Shown here: positions 1 through 9,052 of the stretch, piece by piece
How the letters are laid out: every line of letters begins with the position of its first letter
Position numbering within the stretch: the first letter of the stretch is position 1
DNA from: QZKY01 sp963666295
GTDB taxonomy: Bacteria; Pseudomonadota; Gammaproteobacteria; Burkholderiales; Burkholderiaceae_D
Length of the DNA: 64,000 nucleotides
Reading direction: 5' to 3'
NCBI GenBank assembly: GCA_963666295.1
Contig: OY762707.1
Location: forward strand, 2,121,686-2,185,685
Made by a program: the position numbers and the translations under genes
The notes under the pieces: model-generated
Databases searched by the model: none
What the model was told of the DNA's origin: nothing
The model's input: the letters and a program-made list of their open reading frames with translations, nothing else

Positions 1-249
1 GAAAATCAGGAAAGTGGCAAGTAGCCGTCCTTGCGGTGAGCACAGGCCGCTGAGGCAAGCCTCGCTGGGTTTCATGCGTTCAACATCATTGGTCAGCAAA
101 CGCTGTAACAGCGTACTTGCGTCAGTGTTGGAAAGCGCAATTAATCCCGTATCAGCCAAAGGAATGACGAATCCTGAGTGCATGGCGTCAAAGTCAGTCA
201 AGTCATGGATGTCGCTTTGTTGCGTTAGGAAATGTTGCGTTGCGCTCAT
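1..249 (-). CDS. ygfZ: tRNA-modifying folate-binding protein YgfZ, N-terminal part
   Basis: Partial gene: 83 codons are visible and the 3' end lies beyond the left edge. The ATG at 249-247 follows a GGAG ribosome site (tggagttaacg). The visible protein ends in the family-like stretch LLTNDVERMKP...GLCSPQGRLLATF, which resembles the aminomethyltransferase-like fold of YgfZ/GcvT-related proteins. YgfZ uses tetrahydrofolate and supports iron-sulfur enzymes such as the tRNA methylthiotransferase MiaB. The family's KGC.(T/S)GQE cysteine motif would lie in the missing part, so it cannot be checked. The gene is divergent from mltG, the usual arrangement in Burkholderiales. Identity is inferred from this N-terminus plus synteny. 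Confidence 0.8.
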   Translation of the reverse strand, partial: MSATQHFLTQQSDIHDLTDFDAMHSGFVIPLADTGLIALSNTDASTLLQRLLTNDVERMKPSEACLSGLCSPQGRLLATFLIF

Positions 250-352
250 CGTTAACTCCATAAAATTGCGGTTGCGGGCTTCGCACCCGTTATGATTACG
301 CTTTCTGCGATTATAGTGATTTCGCCAATTTCCTGTTAATTCTGATTTCGGA

Positions 353-1360
353 ATGTCTTCCCTGAAAAAAATCCTTATTGGCCTGACGGCAGCCATTGTG
401 CTTCTGGTTTCTGTCATGCTGTTCTGGGCGAATCAGTCCATTCTTCCAGATGATGCCGCTACCGTGTCGTTTTCGGTGCGTCCGGGTAGTGGCGTCAAGT
501 CAGCAGCATGGCAGATCAATCAGTCCGGCGTGCCATTGAATACAACCCTGTTTTCATTGCTGGTGCGTATTAGCGGCAATAGCGGGAACATCAAGGCGGG
601 GTATTACGAACTGGAGGCAGGTACTTCGCCAATGGGCTTGATGGGGAAAATGACGCGCGGCGACGTGGTGCAGGAACAATTGACCCTCATCGAGGGCTGG
701 ACGTTTGCACAGATGCGCAAGTTGCTGGCGGAGCATTCTGGCCTTGAGCACGATGCGGCACGTCTGTCGGATAAAGCGTTGTTAGAAAAGGTAGGCGCAA
801 CGTACGATTTTCCGGAAGGGCTCTTTTTCCCTGATACGTACCAGTTTGCGAAAGGCACGAGTGAGTTGCAAATTTACCGTCAGGCATACACGGAGATGAG
901 GGCGCGCTTACAACATCATTGGGCGCAGCGTGACAAGACACTGCCATACAAGTCGGCCTACGAGGCGTTGATCATGGCGTCCATTGTCGAGAAAGAAACT
1001 GGTGCAAGCGCGGAGCGCGACATGATTGCCGGCGTATTTGTGAACCGTCTCAAAAAGGGTATGTTGCTGCAAACCGACCCGAGCGTAATTTACGGCATGG
1101 GTGTGGCGTACAAAGGAAGCAATATACAAAAGCGCGACTTGCTCAGGGACACGCCGTACAATACCTATACGCGACGCGGCTTGCCACCAACGCCGATTGC
1201 ATTGCCGGGTGCACAATCCTTGCATGCGGCGTTCCATCCTGCGAAGACAAAGGCGTTGTATTTCGTGGCGCGCGGCGATGGTGGCAGCCAGTTTTCGGAA
1301 ACACTTCCCGAGCATAATCGGGCAGTTGCAAAATATCAGCTACGGAGAAAGAACAAATAA
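353..1360 (+). CDS. mltG: endolytic peptidoglycan transglycosylase MltG (YceG)
   Basis: 335 residues, full length for the family. A single N-terminal membrane anchor (about residues 5-26) is followed by a periplasmic YceG domain. The catalytic glutamate motif ASIVEKET is at 209-216 and the conserved LQTDPSVIYGMG at 239-250. MltG cuts nascent peptidoglycan strands next to the membrane and is thought to set glycan chain length. The ATG at 353 has only a weak ribosome site (ttcgga). The stop codon abuts the tmk start with no gap, so the two are probably translationally coupled at the head of the mltG-tmk-holB-pilZ-tatD run. A TATAGT hexamer at 312-317 could be its -10 box, but no good -35 is visible. 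Confidence 0.95.
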   Translation: MSSLKKILIGLTAAIVLLVSVMLFWANQSILPDDAATVSFSVRPGSGVKSAAWQINQSGVPLNTTLFSLLVRISGNSGNIKAGYYELEAGTSPMGLMGKMTRGDVVQEQLTLIEGWTFAQMRKLLAEHSGLEHDAARLSDKALLEKVGATYDFPEGLFFPDTYQFAKGTSELQIYRQAYTEMRARLQHHWAQRDKTLPYKSAYEALIMASIVEKETGASAERDMIAGVFVNRLKKGMLLQTDPSVIYGMGVAYKGSNIQKRDLLRDTPYNTYTRRGLPPTPIALPGAQSLHAAFHPAKTKALYFVARGDGGSQFSETLPEHNRAVAKYQLRRKNK

Positions 1361-1996
1361 ATGGCAACAGGCAAGTTCATTACCTTTGAGGGCATAGATG
1401 GTGCAGGCAAATCGACGCACATCGAATTCGTCGCCAGTTTGTTGCGCAAAGATGGCATTAATGTCGTTGTGACGCGCGAACCTGGGGGCACGCCTCTGGG
1501 GGAAAAGCTGCGTGAGTTGCTGTTGCATGAAAAAATGCACCTGGAAACGGAAGCCTTGCTGATGTTTGCTGCACGCCGTGAACACTTGGCCGAAGTGATT
1601 GAGCCAGCTTTGGCGCGCGGAGACTGGGTGATTTCGGATCGCTTCACGGATGCTTCCTTTGCCTATCAGGGCGGCGGCCGCAAATTGGGCAAGGAGAAGT
1701 TGCGCGCACTGGAGCAGTGGGTGCATCCGGATCGTCAGCCGAATCTGACTTTGCTGTTTGATGTGCCGCTCGAAATTGCGCGCGCGCGCTTGGAAGCGTC
1801 GCTTGCCCTCGATAAGTTTGAGCGAGAAAAGGCCGGTTTTTTTCAGGCGACGCGACTTGCCTATCTGGAGCGCGCATCCGAATTTCCTGAGCGCTTTGTC
1901 ATCATCAATTCACAGCATACGATTGCTGAAATTCAGGAACAGTTGAAAACGCTGATTCGCAGGTTTGAGAAAGACGGAGAAGGTGGCAGAGGCTGA
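1361..1996 (+). CDS. tmk: thymidylate kinase
   Basis: 211 residues. Phosphorylates dTMP to dTDP with ATP, an essential step of dTTP synthesis in the cytoplasm. The P-loop GIDGAGKST is at 11-19, the dTMP-binding TREPGGTPLGE at 38-48 and the DRFTDAS motif at 93-99. The ATG directly follows the mltG stop codon and the stop is directly followed by the holB ATG, so translation is likely coupled on both sides. The tmk-holB pairing is common in proteobacteria and links dTTP supply with a replication clamp-loader subunit. Confidence 0.97.
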   Translation: MATGKFITFEGIDGAGKSTHIEFVASLLRKDGINVVVTREPGGTPLGEKLRELLLHEKMHLETEALLMFAARREHLAEVIEPALARGDWVISDRFTDASFAYQGGGRKLGKEKLRALEQWVHPDRQPNLTLLFDVPLEIARARLEASLALDKFEREKAGFFQATRLAYLERASEFPERFVIINSQHTIAEIQEQLKTLIRRFEKDGEGGRG

Positions 1997-3022
1997 ATGA
2001 ATGATCGACTGTATCCGTGGTTAGGTGAGGCCTGGGCGCGACTTCATAGGCTGCGCGCCCAGTTGCCGCATGCCATTCTGATCCACGGCCCGGAAGGTAT
2101 CGGGAAAACGGAGCTGGCCGAGAGTTTCGCTCAGTCGCTATTGTGTGAGTCGGTGCTGCCGAATGGCTTTGCATGCTTGCAGTGTGCCTCGTGCCGCTGG
2201 TTCTCGCAATATAACCATCCTGATTACCGCAGGGTGCGCCCGGGTGCGCTGGATGAGGCCGGTGCTGAGGATGACGAGGCTGATGCAGAAAATAATGGTG
2301 CAGCTTCCAAGACGGCGTCCAAGGTGATTCGCATTGCGCAGGTACGCGGCCTGGCTGATTTTATGAATGTTTCGACCCATCAGGGTGGGCGGCGTGTTGT
2401 CCTGCTCTACCCGGCAGAGGCGTTGCATACCGAATCATCGAATGCCTTGCTGAAAATGCTGGAAGAACCGTTGCCGGGAACGGCCTTGATTCTGGTGGCA
2501 AACAATGCAGATGCTTTGTTGCCGACAATTCTCTCGCGCTGCCTCAAGTTTCCGGTTGCGATGCCGCCAACAGATATATCACTGTCCTGGCTGGAATCTC
2601 AAGGCGTCTCAGATTCTGATGCCTGGCTGGCTGAGCAGGGCGGCGCACCCCTGCTGGCGCTTTCTTTGTCGCAAACCGGCAAGCGCGATGAATTGGACGC
2701 TTTTTTGAGGCAACTTGCCAATCCGACTGTAGAAGGCGCACTGCAAACAGCCACTCAGTGGCAGAAAGCGCCTTCAAGGGAGCTGATCATCTGGTTGCAA
2801 CGGTGGCTGTATGATATATTTTCGACGAAATTTGCAGGTCGGATACGTTACTACCCGCGCTACCAAAAAGAGATCGTTGCATTGGCAAAGCGTGTAGATG
2901 CTGAAAAATTGTTGCAGATACAGAAATCGGTTGGCTCACGCAAGTCAATTGTCGATCACCCTTTGGCAATGCGTCTTTTCATTGAAGACACCTTGTTGGA
3001 GTATCTGGAATTGTGTGCCTGA
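1997..3022 (+). CDS. holB: DNA polymerase III delta' subunit (clamp loader)
   Basis: 341 residues. Delta' is the stator of the clamp loader that opens the beta ring and places it on DNA. The AAA+ fold is visible: GPEGIGKT at 31-38, four cysteines at 50, 60, 63 and 66 that fit the zinc module of the family, and ALLKMLEEP in the conserved core. An acidic, alanine-rich insert (about residues 83-102, with DDEADAEN) follows the zinc module. The ATG directly abuts the tmk stop. A 12-base gap separates the gene from pilZ. Confidence 0.95.
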   Translation: MNDRLYPWLGEAWARLHRLRAQLPHAILIHGPEGIGKTELAESFAQSLLCESVLPNGFACLQCASCRWFSQYNHPDYRRVRPGALDEAGAEDDEADAENNGAASKTASKVIRIAQVRGLADFMNVSTHQGGRRVVLLYPAEALHTESSNALLKMLEEPLPGTALILVANNADALLPTILSRCLKFPVAMPPTDISLSWLESQGVSDSDAWLAEQGGAPLLALSLSQTGKRDELDAFLRQLANPTVEGALQTATQWQKAPSRELIIWLQRWLYDIFSTKFAGRIRYYPRYQKEIVALAKRVDAEKLLQIQKSVGSRKSIVDHPLAMRLFIEDTLLEYLELCA

Positions 3023-3033
3023 GTGAGGTTTGA

Positions 3034-3429
3034 ATGCCACATACGAACGGAAATGGATCACTAGATGGCTCGGTTAAACCGGCATCGGTGAATCGTCCGT
3101 CGGTTCTGTCCTTGTCCATCAGGGAAAAGGAAACCTTGTATACCGCCTATCTCCCCTTCCTGAAAAACGGGGGCATTTTTGTGCCAACGGTGCATGCATA
3201 CAGTATTGGCGATGAAATTTTTCTCGTGCTGGAATTGATGGATGACCCTGACAAATACCCGATTGCTGGCACGGTAGCGTGGGTTACCCCTGCCGGGGCA
3301 AATCAGGGGAAAGTGCAGGGCATTGGCGTTCACTTTCCAGAGAGCGAAGAAGCGGTACACCTCAGGCAAAGCATCGAGAAGCATATCGGTTCGGACTTGC
3401 ACAGTGGTCGTCGCACACATACCTTATAA
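3034..3429 (+). CDS. pilZ: PilZ-domain protein, type IV pilus type
   Basis: 131 residues with a single PilZ domain at about 25-120. The hallmark FLKNGGIFVPT is at 42-52 and the second strand VAWVTPAG at 81-88 leads to GIGVHF. As in type IV pilus PilZ of Pseudomonas and Xanthomonas, I see no RxxxR c-di-GMP-binding motif, so it probably acts by protein contacts (PilB/FimX-type) rather than by binding the nucleotide. The position right after holB is the classical one for pilus PilZ. No other pilus genes lie in the window. Confidence 0.9.
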   Translation: MPHTNGNGSLDGSVKPASVNRPSVLSLSIREKETLYTAYLPFLKNGGIFVPTVHAYSIGDEIFLVLELMDDPDKYPIAGTVAWVTPAGANQGKVQGIGVHFPESEEAVHLRQSIEKHIGSDLHSGRRTHTL

Positions 3430-3540
3430 TTTCACATTGTCGCTCAGATGAAGTTCAACTTTTCTGATGCCACTATTCTGGCTTCGGCCTTTTTCTAATC
3501 CAATTTAAAAGCTGTCCTGGCGAGTTCGCCCATAATCATT

Positions 3541-4320
3541 ATGCTCATTGATTCACACTGCCACATTAATTTTCCGGCGCTGGCTAATCAGTTGCCGCAA
3601 GTGCTGCTTCGCATGAGGCAAAATCAGGTCACACACGCACTTTGCGCAGGTGTGAACCTGCCCGCTTTCCCCGGGATTCTTGAAATTGCAGAAAAGTACC
3701 CGAACATTTATGCGTCTGTGGGCGTTCATCCAGGCTACAAGGATACGGTCGAGCCAGACGTGGCGACATTGGTGAAGCTGGCAGATCATCCCAAGGTTGT
3801 CGCGATCGGTGAAACCGGATTGGATTATCACCGGCACAAGGGCGACCTGGAGTGGCAGCGCGAGCGCTTCCGTATTCAGATTCGTGCCGCGAAAGAGTGT
3901 GGCAAGCCACTGATTATCCATGCACGAAAGGCACCGCAGGATTCATTGCGTATCATGCGTGAAGAGGGTGCGGGTACGGACAAGGGTGGGCCAGGTGGCG
4001 TGATGCACTGTTTTACCGATTCCTGGTCAATGGCCGAGCAGGCAATGGATATGGGCTTTTACATTTCCTTTTCCGGCATTGTGACCTACAAGGCGGCCCG
4101 TGAATTGCATGAAGTGGCCAGGAAAGTGCCGTTGGAGCGTATGCTAATTGAAACGGATGCGCCTTACCTGACACCGGAGCCGAATCGAAGCAAGGATAAT
4201 GAGCCAGCCAATTTGCGCATTGTGGCGCGCCGGATTGCTGAACTGAAGAAGGTGCCTCTGGGTCAGGTGGCGCACCATACGACACAAAATTTCCTGGATC
4301 TGTTCAAAGTAAGCAAATGA
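3541..4320 (+). CDS. tatD: TatD family metal-dependent hydrolase (first copy)
   Basis: 259 residues. TIM-barrel amidohydrolase-like nuclease: HxH at 6-8 (DSHCH), Glu91 in AIGETGLDY, His127, His156 in MHCF and Asp206 in ETDAPYL form the usual divalent-metal site. Family members such as TatD and YcfH are 3'-5' exonucleases or DNases, and the exact role of this copy is unknown. It follows holB-pilZ as ycfH does in many proteobacteria. There is no clear ribosome site before the ATG. A second TatD-family gene lies at 12269-13072; the two are clearly divergent paralogues. Confidence 0.93.
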   Translation: MLIDSHCHINFPALANQLPQVLLRMRQNQVTHALCAGVNLPAFPGILEIAEKYPNIYASVGVHPGYKDTVEPDVATLVKLADHPKVVAIGETGLDYHRHKGDLEWQRERFRIQIRAAKECGKPLIIHARKAPQDSLRIMREEGAGTDKGGPGGVMHCFTDSWSMAEQAMDMGFYISFSGIVTYKAARELHEVARKVPLERMLIETDAPYLTPEPNRSKDNEPANLRIVARRIAELKKVPLGQVAHHTTQNFLDLFKVSK

Positions 4321-4324
4321 CACA

Positions 4325-5104
4325 TTGATGAGGCAAAGTCGGCATACAAGTAGCGAAGGAAAAGGCTGGCAGCGCTTTTTTCGAGCGTTGATCCTGACCT
4401 GTTTTTTCCTTGTTATGCCGCAGGCGTCTCTGGCCGATATACGCGATGATTTTTTCCGGCAAGTCATGCTCGACGGTGGCCCGGAAATTGCGGCCATGCT
4501 CAAGGATGGCGTCAATCCGAACCTGACGGAACCACAGCGTAACGACACGGGCGTGATTCTGTCACTGCGCGAAAATGCGATGAATGTATTTCGTGTACTT
4601 CTGAATGCCAAAGGAGTCGACGTGAATCATCGCGTGGCCAATGGCGATACGGCATTGATGATTGCGGCATGGAAGGAAAATGCCGAGGCGGTCAGGGCGT
4701 TGATTGCGCAGGGCGCGTATGTTAACCAGCGTGGCTGGACGGCACTGCATTATGCGGCCGCCAAGGGCAACACTGAGATTGTGACGTTGCTACTTGATAA
4801 GCGTGCCGATATCAATGCGCGTTCTCCGCGGCATATCACGCCGCTGATGATGGCGGCACGCAACGGGAAAATCTACACGGTCAAGCTTCTTCTTGATCAT
4901 GGCGCAGATGCGGCGCTAAAAGACCTTGACGGGCGAAGCGTGATTGATTGGGCGCAAGCCTACGGGCACACCGATATCGCAGAAGGCATGACGGCACGGC
5001 TTGATAAAATGCGTGAGGGTGAACGACGCGCGTTTGTTGAGCGTGTTATGGCGAATCCGCCCGAGGCGGGTTGGTTAAATGAAAATCTTCCGCCGATGAG
5101 GTGA
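4325..5104 (+). CDS. secreted ankyrin-repeat protein
   Basis: 259 residues. An N-terminal basic stretch and hydrophobic core (about 20-35) lead to a likely signal peptidase site after ASLA at 34-37, so the protein is predicted to be periplasmic or exported. Four ankyrin repeats follow at about 107-135, 137-167, 170-200 and 202-224, with typical TALHYAAAKGN and TPLMMAARNGK cores. The C-terminal tail is charged and proline-containing. The start could also be the second ATG at 4328. It begins 4 bases after the tatD stop and converges with nadB. Ankyrin repeats mediate protein binding; partner and function are unknown. Confidence 0.85.
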   Translation: MMRQSRHTSSEGKGWQRFFRALILTCFFLVMPQASLADIRDDFFRQVMLDGGPEIAAMLKDGVNPNLTEPQRNDTGVILSLRENAMNVFRVLLNAKGVDVNHRVANGDTALMIAAWKENAEAVRALIAQGAYVNQRGWTALHYAAAKGNTEIVTLLLDKRADINARSPRHITPLMMAARNGKIYTVKLLLDHGADAALKDLDGRSVIDWAQAYGHTDIAEGMTARLDKMREGERRAFVERVMANPPEAGWLNENLPPMR

Positions 5105-5137
5105 GCCAAGCGGGTCCGTTCGATTGGTTTTCTGCTG

Positions 5138-6772
5138 TCAGGAAGGGTCGGTGGCCGGGTGTATGGACGGAAGGCGCTGTTCCGGTATCAGGATGGTTGG
5201 AAGTGCTTTGGCCAGAGTTTGCGGATAATCGCGACTGAAGTGCAAGCCACGGCTTTCCTGGCGCGCCTTGCCGCTGCGTACAATTAAGGATGCGACGGCA
5301 ACCAGGTTGCGCAACTCAAGCAGGTCACTGGTTATCCGGTAGTTGGCGTAATACTCGTCCACTTCGCCCTCCAGCAGTTGAATGCGTTTTTCGGCACGTT
5401 GCAGGCGCTGACTGGTGCGCACGATGCCGACGTAGTTCCACATAAAACGGCGCAGTTCATCCCAGTTGTGAGAGATGACAACTTCCTCATAAGCATCACT
5501 TACGCGGCTTTCATCCCAGTCCGGCAGTGGGGGGACGGCCATTTTTTCTTGCTGCTTGATGTTGTGAGCAACTGCTTGTCCCATTACCAGGCATTCCAGC
5601 AGTGAATTGCTTGCCAGGCGGTTTGCACCGTGCATTCCGGTGTAGGCGACTTCTCCTATGGCGTATAGGCCAACAATGTCAGTTTGCCCGTCCAGGTCGG
5701 TGACAATGCCGCCGCAAGTATAGTGGGCGGCAGGCACGACCGGAATCGGCTCCTGCGTCATGTCAATGCCAAATTTCTGGCAAGACGCTTGAATGTTCGG
5801 AAAATGCTCGGATAGGAAGGTTTTACCCTTGTGGCTGATGTCAAGGTGTACGAAGTCCAGGCCGCGCTTTTTCATCTCAAAGTCAATGGCGCGCGCGACG
5901 ACATCTCGTGGCGCCAGTTCCGCGCGCTCATCGTGCTCCGGCATGAAGCGCGTCCCGCCTGCCTCAGGGGGAAGTTTAAGCAAGCCGCCTTCGCCACGAA
6001 CGGCTTCGGAAATTAGCGAGGATTTGGCGTATGGGTGATACAGACAGGTTGGGTGAAACTGGATGAATTCCATGTTGGCAACACGACACCCCGCACGCCA
6101 TGCCATCGCAACGCCATCACCTGTCGATATGTCCGGGTTGGTCGTGTACAGGTAAACTTTTCCTGCGCCGCCTGTTGCCAGCACGGTATTGTGAGTCGCA
6201 AACGTGATGACGGTTCTGGTTTGCTCATCCAGGACATAAAGCCCGTAGCAGCGTCGTGTATTGGAATCAATGCCAAGTTTGCAGGAAGTGATCAGATCAA
6301 TGGCAAAATGATTTTCAAACAGGCTGATGTTGGGGTGCGTGCGAACTTTTTCTTCGAGCGTGGTTTGTATGGCTTGTCCAGTGGCGTCAGCCGAATGGAT
6401 GACACGTCGCTGGCTGTGGCCCCCTTCGCGGGTGAGGTGATAACCACTGCCCGAGGTTTCGTCTTGCGTAAACGGCACCCCCATGTTGATGAGCCATTGA
6501 ATAGCTTCCGGGCCGCGCTCAACAATGTGGCGGACAGCTGGTTCGTCGCACAGGCCTGCGCCAGCGACGAGCGTGTCCCGGATGTGTTGCTCAAAACTGT
6601 CTTCTGGATCGAGTACTGCAGCGACGCCGCCTTGCGCCCAATTGCTGGCACTCATTTGCAGTGAACTTTTGGAAATAAGGGCGACCTTGTTGTTTTCGGC
6701 CAAGTCCAGCGCAGCCGTAAAACCGGCTAATCCACCGCCAACAACAACAGCATCAAATTTCAGAGTATTCAT
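5138..6772 (-). CDS. nadB: L-aspartate oxidase
   Basis: 544 residues from ATG 6772. Oxidises L-aspartate to iminoaspartate, the first step of de novo NAD synthesis, and feeds NadA encoded at 23374. The N-terminal FAD-binding GGGLAG is at 12-17. The fumarate reductase/succinate dehydrogenase-like core is seen in the GEGGLLKLPPEAGGTRFMPEHDERAEL region (given here only as a landmark), AAHYTCGG and ASNSLLECLVMG, followed by a helical C-terminus. A longer reading frame with a GTG at 6811 exists, but a promoter at 6810-6839 would overlap it, so the ATG is preferred. The gene stands alone and is not in an operon with nadA or nadC. Confidence 0.95.
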   Translation of the reverse strand: MNTLKFDAVVVGGGLAGFTAALDLAENNKVALISKSSLQMSASNWAQGGVAAVLDPEDSFEQHIRDTLVAGAGLCDEPAVRHIVERGPEAIQWLINMGVPFTQDETSGSGYHLTREGGHSQRRVIHSADATGQAIQTTLEEKVRTHPNISLFENHFAIDLITSCKLGIDSNTRRCYGLYVLDEQTRTVITFATHNTVLATGGAGKVYLYTTNPDISTGDGVAMAWRAGCRVANMEFIQFHPTCLYHPYAKSSLISEAVRGEGGLLKLPPEAGGTRFMPEHDERAELAPRDVVARAIDFEMKKRGLDFVHLDISHKGKTFLSEHFPNIQASCQKFGIDMTQEPIPVVPAAHYTCGGIVTDLDGQTDIVGLYAIGEVAYTGMHGANRLASNSLLECLVMGQAVAHNIKQQEKMAVPPLPDWDESRVSDAYEEVVISHNWDELRRFMWNYVGIVRTSQRLQRAEKRIQLLEGEVDEYYANYRITSDLLELRNLVAVASLIVRSGKARQESRGLHFSRDYPQTLAKALPTILIPEQRLPSIHPATDPS

Positions 6773-6809
6773 TTTTTCAATTGGATCAGAAAGCGACAGT
6801 GTAAGCGCC

Positions 6810-6839
6810 ACTATATTCCATTTGTAATATCACTGTCAT
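6810..6839 (-). promoter_or_regulatory. putative sigma70 promoter for nadB
   Basis: Read on the minus strand: ATGACA (6839-6834), an 18-base spacer, then TATAGT (6815-6810). Transcription would start near 6803, leaving a leader of about 30 bases before the nadB ATG at 6772. No operator could be recognised. Inferred from hexamer match and spacing only. Confidence 0.45.
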
Positions 6840-7159
6840 GCCATTGCCAGGTTTATGCGGCTTGATATGAGGTAAGACATATTTTTGGAAGTGTTGGTTT
6901 GTTTATATTTTGCTTTTTTACGTTAATAAAATCAATTGGTTACATCGCTATGTGCTTGACAAACCGAATAAACCAGCCGTCCCTTTATTTTCGCTCATAT
7001 GTAAATAATTGCGATTGCGTGTTGGAGGAATAACAGTTTTTTTGTGCGTGTTTATGCTGACAAGCCCATTTTTGAGGCGTATGATCACGGTGCAGTCAGT
7101 TTTAAGCTGTGTTCGGTTTTCGAAAGTAGTGGCTGGCTGTGATTTTTAAAGGAAGTGTT

Positions 7160-7237
7160 ATGTCTAAAGGAAATTTGGTTGCAGCTATTGTTCTTGCCAT
7201 CGCTTTTGGTGGCGTTGGCTATTCTTTGTTTGTTTAA
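7160..7237 (+). CDS. 25-residue putative single-span membrane peptide
   Basis: A 25-codon reading frame from ATG 7160 to TAA 7235-7237. It starts with a charged MSKGN and continues with an uninterrupted hydrophobic stretch (residues 6-25, with small residues GG at 17-18), ending in LFV. A good ribosome site, AAGGAAG, sits about 5 bases before the ATG, and a hairpin that may act as terminator follows 22 bases after the stop. Size and shape recall small membrane subunits or regulators such as CydX or YnhF, but I do not recognise the family. It lies alone in a gap between the divergent nadB promoter and the 3' end of recJ. Confidence 0.5.
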   Translation: MSKGNLVAAIVLAIAFGGVGYSLFV

Positions 7238-7259
7238 GAACAAAAAACTGCATGCTCAT

Positions 7260-7284
7260 GGGAGATTTCGAAAGTGATCTCCCC
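7260..7284 (+). terminator. hairpin after the 25-residue peptide gene, possible terminator
   Basis: Perfect inverted repeat GGGAGAT / ATCTCCC with a 10-base loop. The downstream tract is pyrimidine-rich (aatttctccctcttctcc) rather than a clean T run. On the other strand the same hairpin lies after recJ and is followed, some bases on, by a T run, so it may serve both genes. Confidence 0.45.
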
Positions 7285-7354
7285 ATAATTTCTCCCTCTT
7301 CTCCCCCCTTTCGCTACTTCTCCCTTTTAAATATTTTCAAGCTTGCGCAATTTG

Positions 7355-9052
7355 TCAGGCGCTTGTTTCTGCATGCTCGACGATGAGCTGCACAGTCGTT
7401 TTTCCGTTGAATTCATTGGCATCCAGTCGATAAGCGATGGTTGCTTTTTTCGGCAAACCCTCCGAGTGCCCAAACCAGATCGCGTCGTGCTGGCATCCGT
7501 CTTTCTCCAGTGTCAGCTTCAAGTGTCGTTCTTTTACGAGGCGCTGGTTGACGATAGAGAATTCATCAGCGAACAGGGGAGGGGCAAAGCCATGTCCCCA
7601 GACTTGCCTTTCAAGCAGGGCGATGAAGTCAAGGTTAAAAAAGGCCGCTTCCAGTGGGCCATCCGTTTCAATGACTTGCTCAAGCTGGCTTTCCGAAAGC
7701 CAAGCGCGCCCCACTTTTTCAAAGGCTTCGTTAAACGCATCGAACGCTTCAGCGCGAATCGTCAACCCGGCAGCCATTGCGTGCCCGCCGAATTTTTCGA
7801 TCAGGTTGGGCGCATGCTTTGAAATCAGATCCAGTGCATCGCGCAAGTGAAAGCCGGGAATTGAACGACCCGAACCGCGCATTAAACCGTTATCTGCTGG
7901 TGCGAAGGTGATGGTTGGGCGATAAAAACGATCTTTCAGGCGCGAGGCGAGCAAGCCGACAATGCCCTGATGCCAGTCTTTGTCATACATGCACAATGTT
8001 GCTTGATGGCCCACTTCAACGCTTTCCAGCAAAGCTTTCGCACTGTCTTGCATTTCAAGCTCCTTATCGCGCCGTGCAAGGTTAATCTCGCCAAGCTGGT
8101 GAGCGATAAGCCACGCTTTGCCTTCGTCATCGGTGATCAGGCATTCAATGCCGAGTGCCATGTCGGCCATCCGACCTGCAGCATTCAGGCGCGGGCCAAT
8201 GGCAAACCCGAGATCGGAAACGGAGGCTGTTCGCGGATTGCGACCAGCAGCGCGGAACAGCGCCGCAATACCAGCTTGCATGCGACCGCTGCGCATGCGT
8301 TTGAGCCCTTGCGCAACCAGTATGCGGTTGTTTGCGTCAAGCGCGACAACGTCGGCGACTGTGCCGAGCGCAACCAGATCAAGCAGGGCGTCCAGACGCG
8401 GTTGGCTGGAAGTGTCAAAAATTCCGCGTTGGCGCATTTCTGCGCGCAATCCCAGCAAGACATAAAACATGACGCCAACGCCCGCCAGATGCTTGCTTGG
8501 GAATTTGCAGCCTCGCTGGTTTGGATTCACAATCGCGCGTGCATCGGGCAAGGCATCGCCTGGCAGATGGTGGTCGGTAATGAGGACATCAATGCCGCGG
8601 CGCTTTGCTTCGGCCACCCCTTCCAGGCTCGCAATGCCATTATCGACCGTAATAATGATATCTGGCGATTTGGTGTTTGCAGCAAGCGCGACGATTTCTG
8701 GTGAAAGTCCGTAACCGTATTCGAAGCGGTTGGGCACGATGTAATCGACATTCGCGCCCAAGGCGCGCAGTCCTCGAATACCGATCGCGCAGGCGGTGGC
8801 GCCGTCGCAGTCGTAATCTGCCACGATCAGAAGTTTTTTGTTTGTGCTGATGGCATCGGCCAGGAAGTGGGCGGCGGAATCGACCTGGCTAAGCGCCGAA
8901 GGTGGAATGAGGGCGTCAGTTTCTACGGAAAGTTCCGAGGTGTCGTGCAAGCCGCGCGCGGCAAACAGGCGTGCCAGTACTGGGTGGACGCCACCTTGCC
9001 GCAAGATTTCAGAGGTGCGGAAGGAGTAGGGGCGGGTGACGATTCGGCTCAT
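7355..9052 (-). CDS. recJ: single-stranded-DNA-specific 5'-3' exonuclease RecJ
   Basis: 565 residues, full length. Degrades single-stranded DNA 5' to 3' in RecF-pathway recombination and mismatch repair. The DHH-family motifs are present: DYDCDGATA at 79-87, the VDNG motif near 137-139 and TDHHLP at 159-164. The C-terminal DHHA1/OB part carries SGRSIPGFHL and GGHAMAAG. The start codon overlaps the stop of the upstream COG4255-type gene by 4 bases, indicating translational coupling. The 3' end faces the small peptide gene. Confidence 0.96.
   Translation of the reverse strand: MSRIVTRPYSFRTSEILRQGGVHPVLARLFAARGLHDTSELSVETDALIPPSALSQVDSAAHFLADAISTNKKLLIVADYDCDGATACAIGIRGLRALGANVDYIVPNRFEYGYGLSPEIVALAANTKSPDIIITVDNGIASLEGVAEAKRRGIDVLITDHHLPGDALPDARAIVNPNQRGCKFPSKHLAGVGVMFYVLLGLRAEMRQRGIFDTSSQPRLDALLDLVALGTVADVVALDANNRILVAQGLKRMRSGRMQAGIAALFRAAGRNPRTASVSDLGFAIGPRLNAAGRMADMALGIECLITDDEGKAWLIAHQLGEINLARRDKELEMQDSAKALLESVEVGHQATLCMYDKDWHQGIVGLLASRLKDRFYRPTITFAPADNGLMRGSGRSIPGFHLRDALDLISKHAPNLIEKFGGHAMAAGLTIRAEAFDAFNEAFEKVGRAWLSESQLEQVIETDGPLEAAFFNLDFIALLERQVWGHGFAPPLFADEFSIVNQRLVKERHLKLTLEKDGCQHDAIWFGHSEGLPKKATIAYRLDANEFNGKTTVQLIVEHAETSA

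Noticed and set aside
14..295. 93-codon reading frame on the plus strand at the left edge
   Set aside because: It is antisense to the N-terminus of ygfZ, which has a ribosome site and a recognisable protein.
6773..6811. Longer nadB starting at GTG 6811
   Set aside because: The GTG would lie in the predicted -10 region, and the added residues are not family-like.
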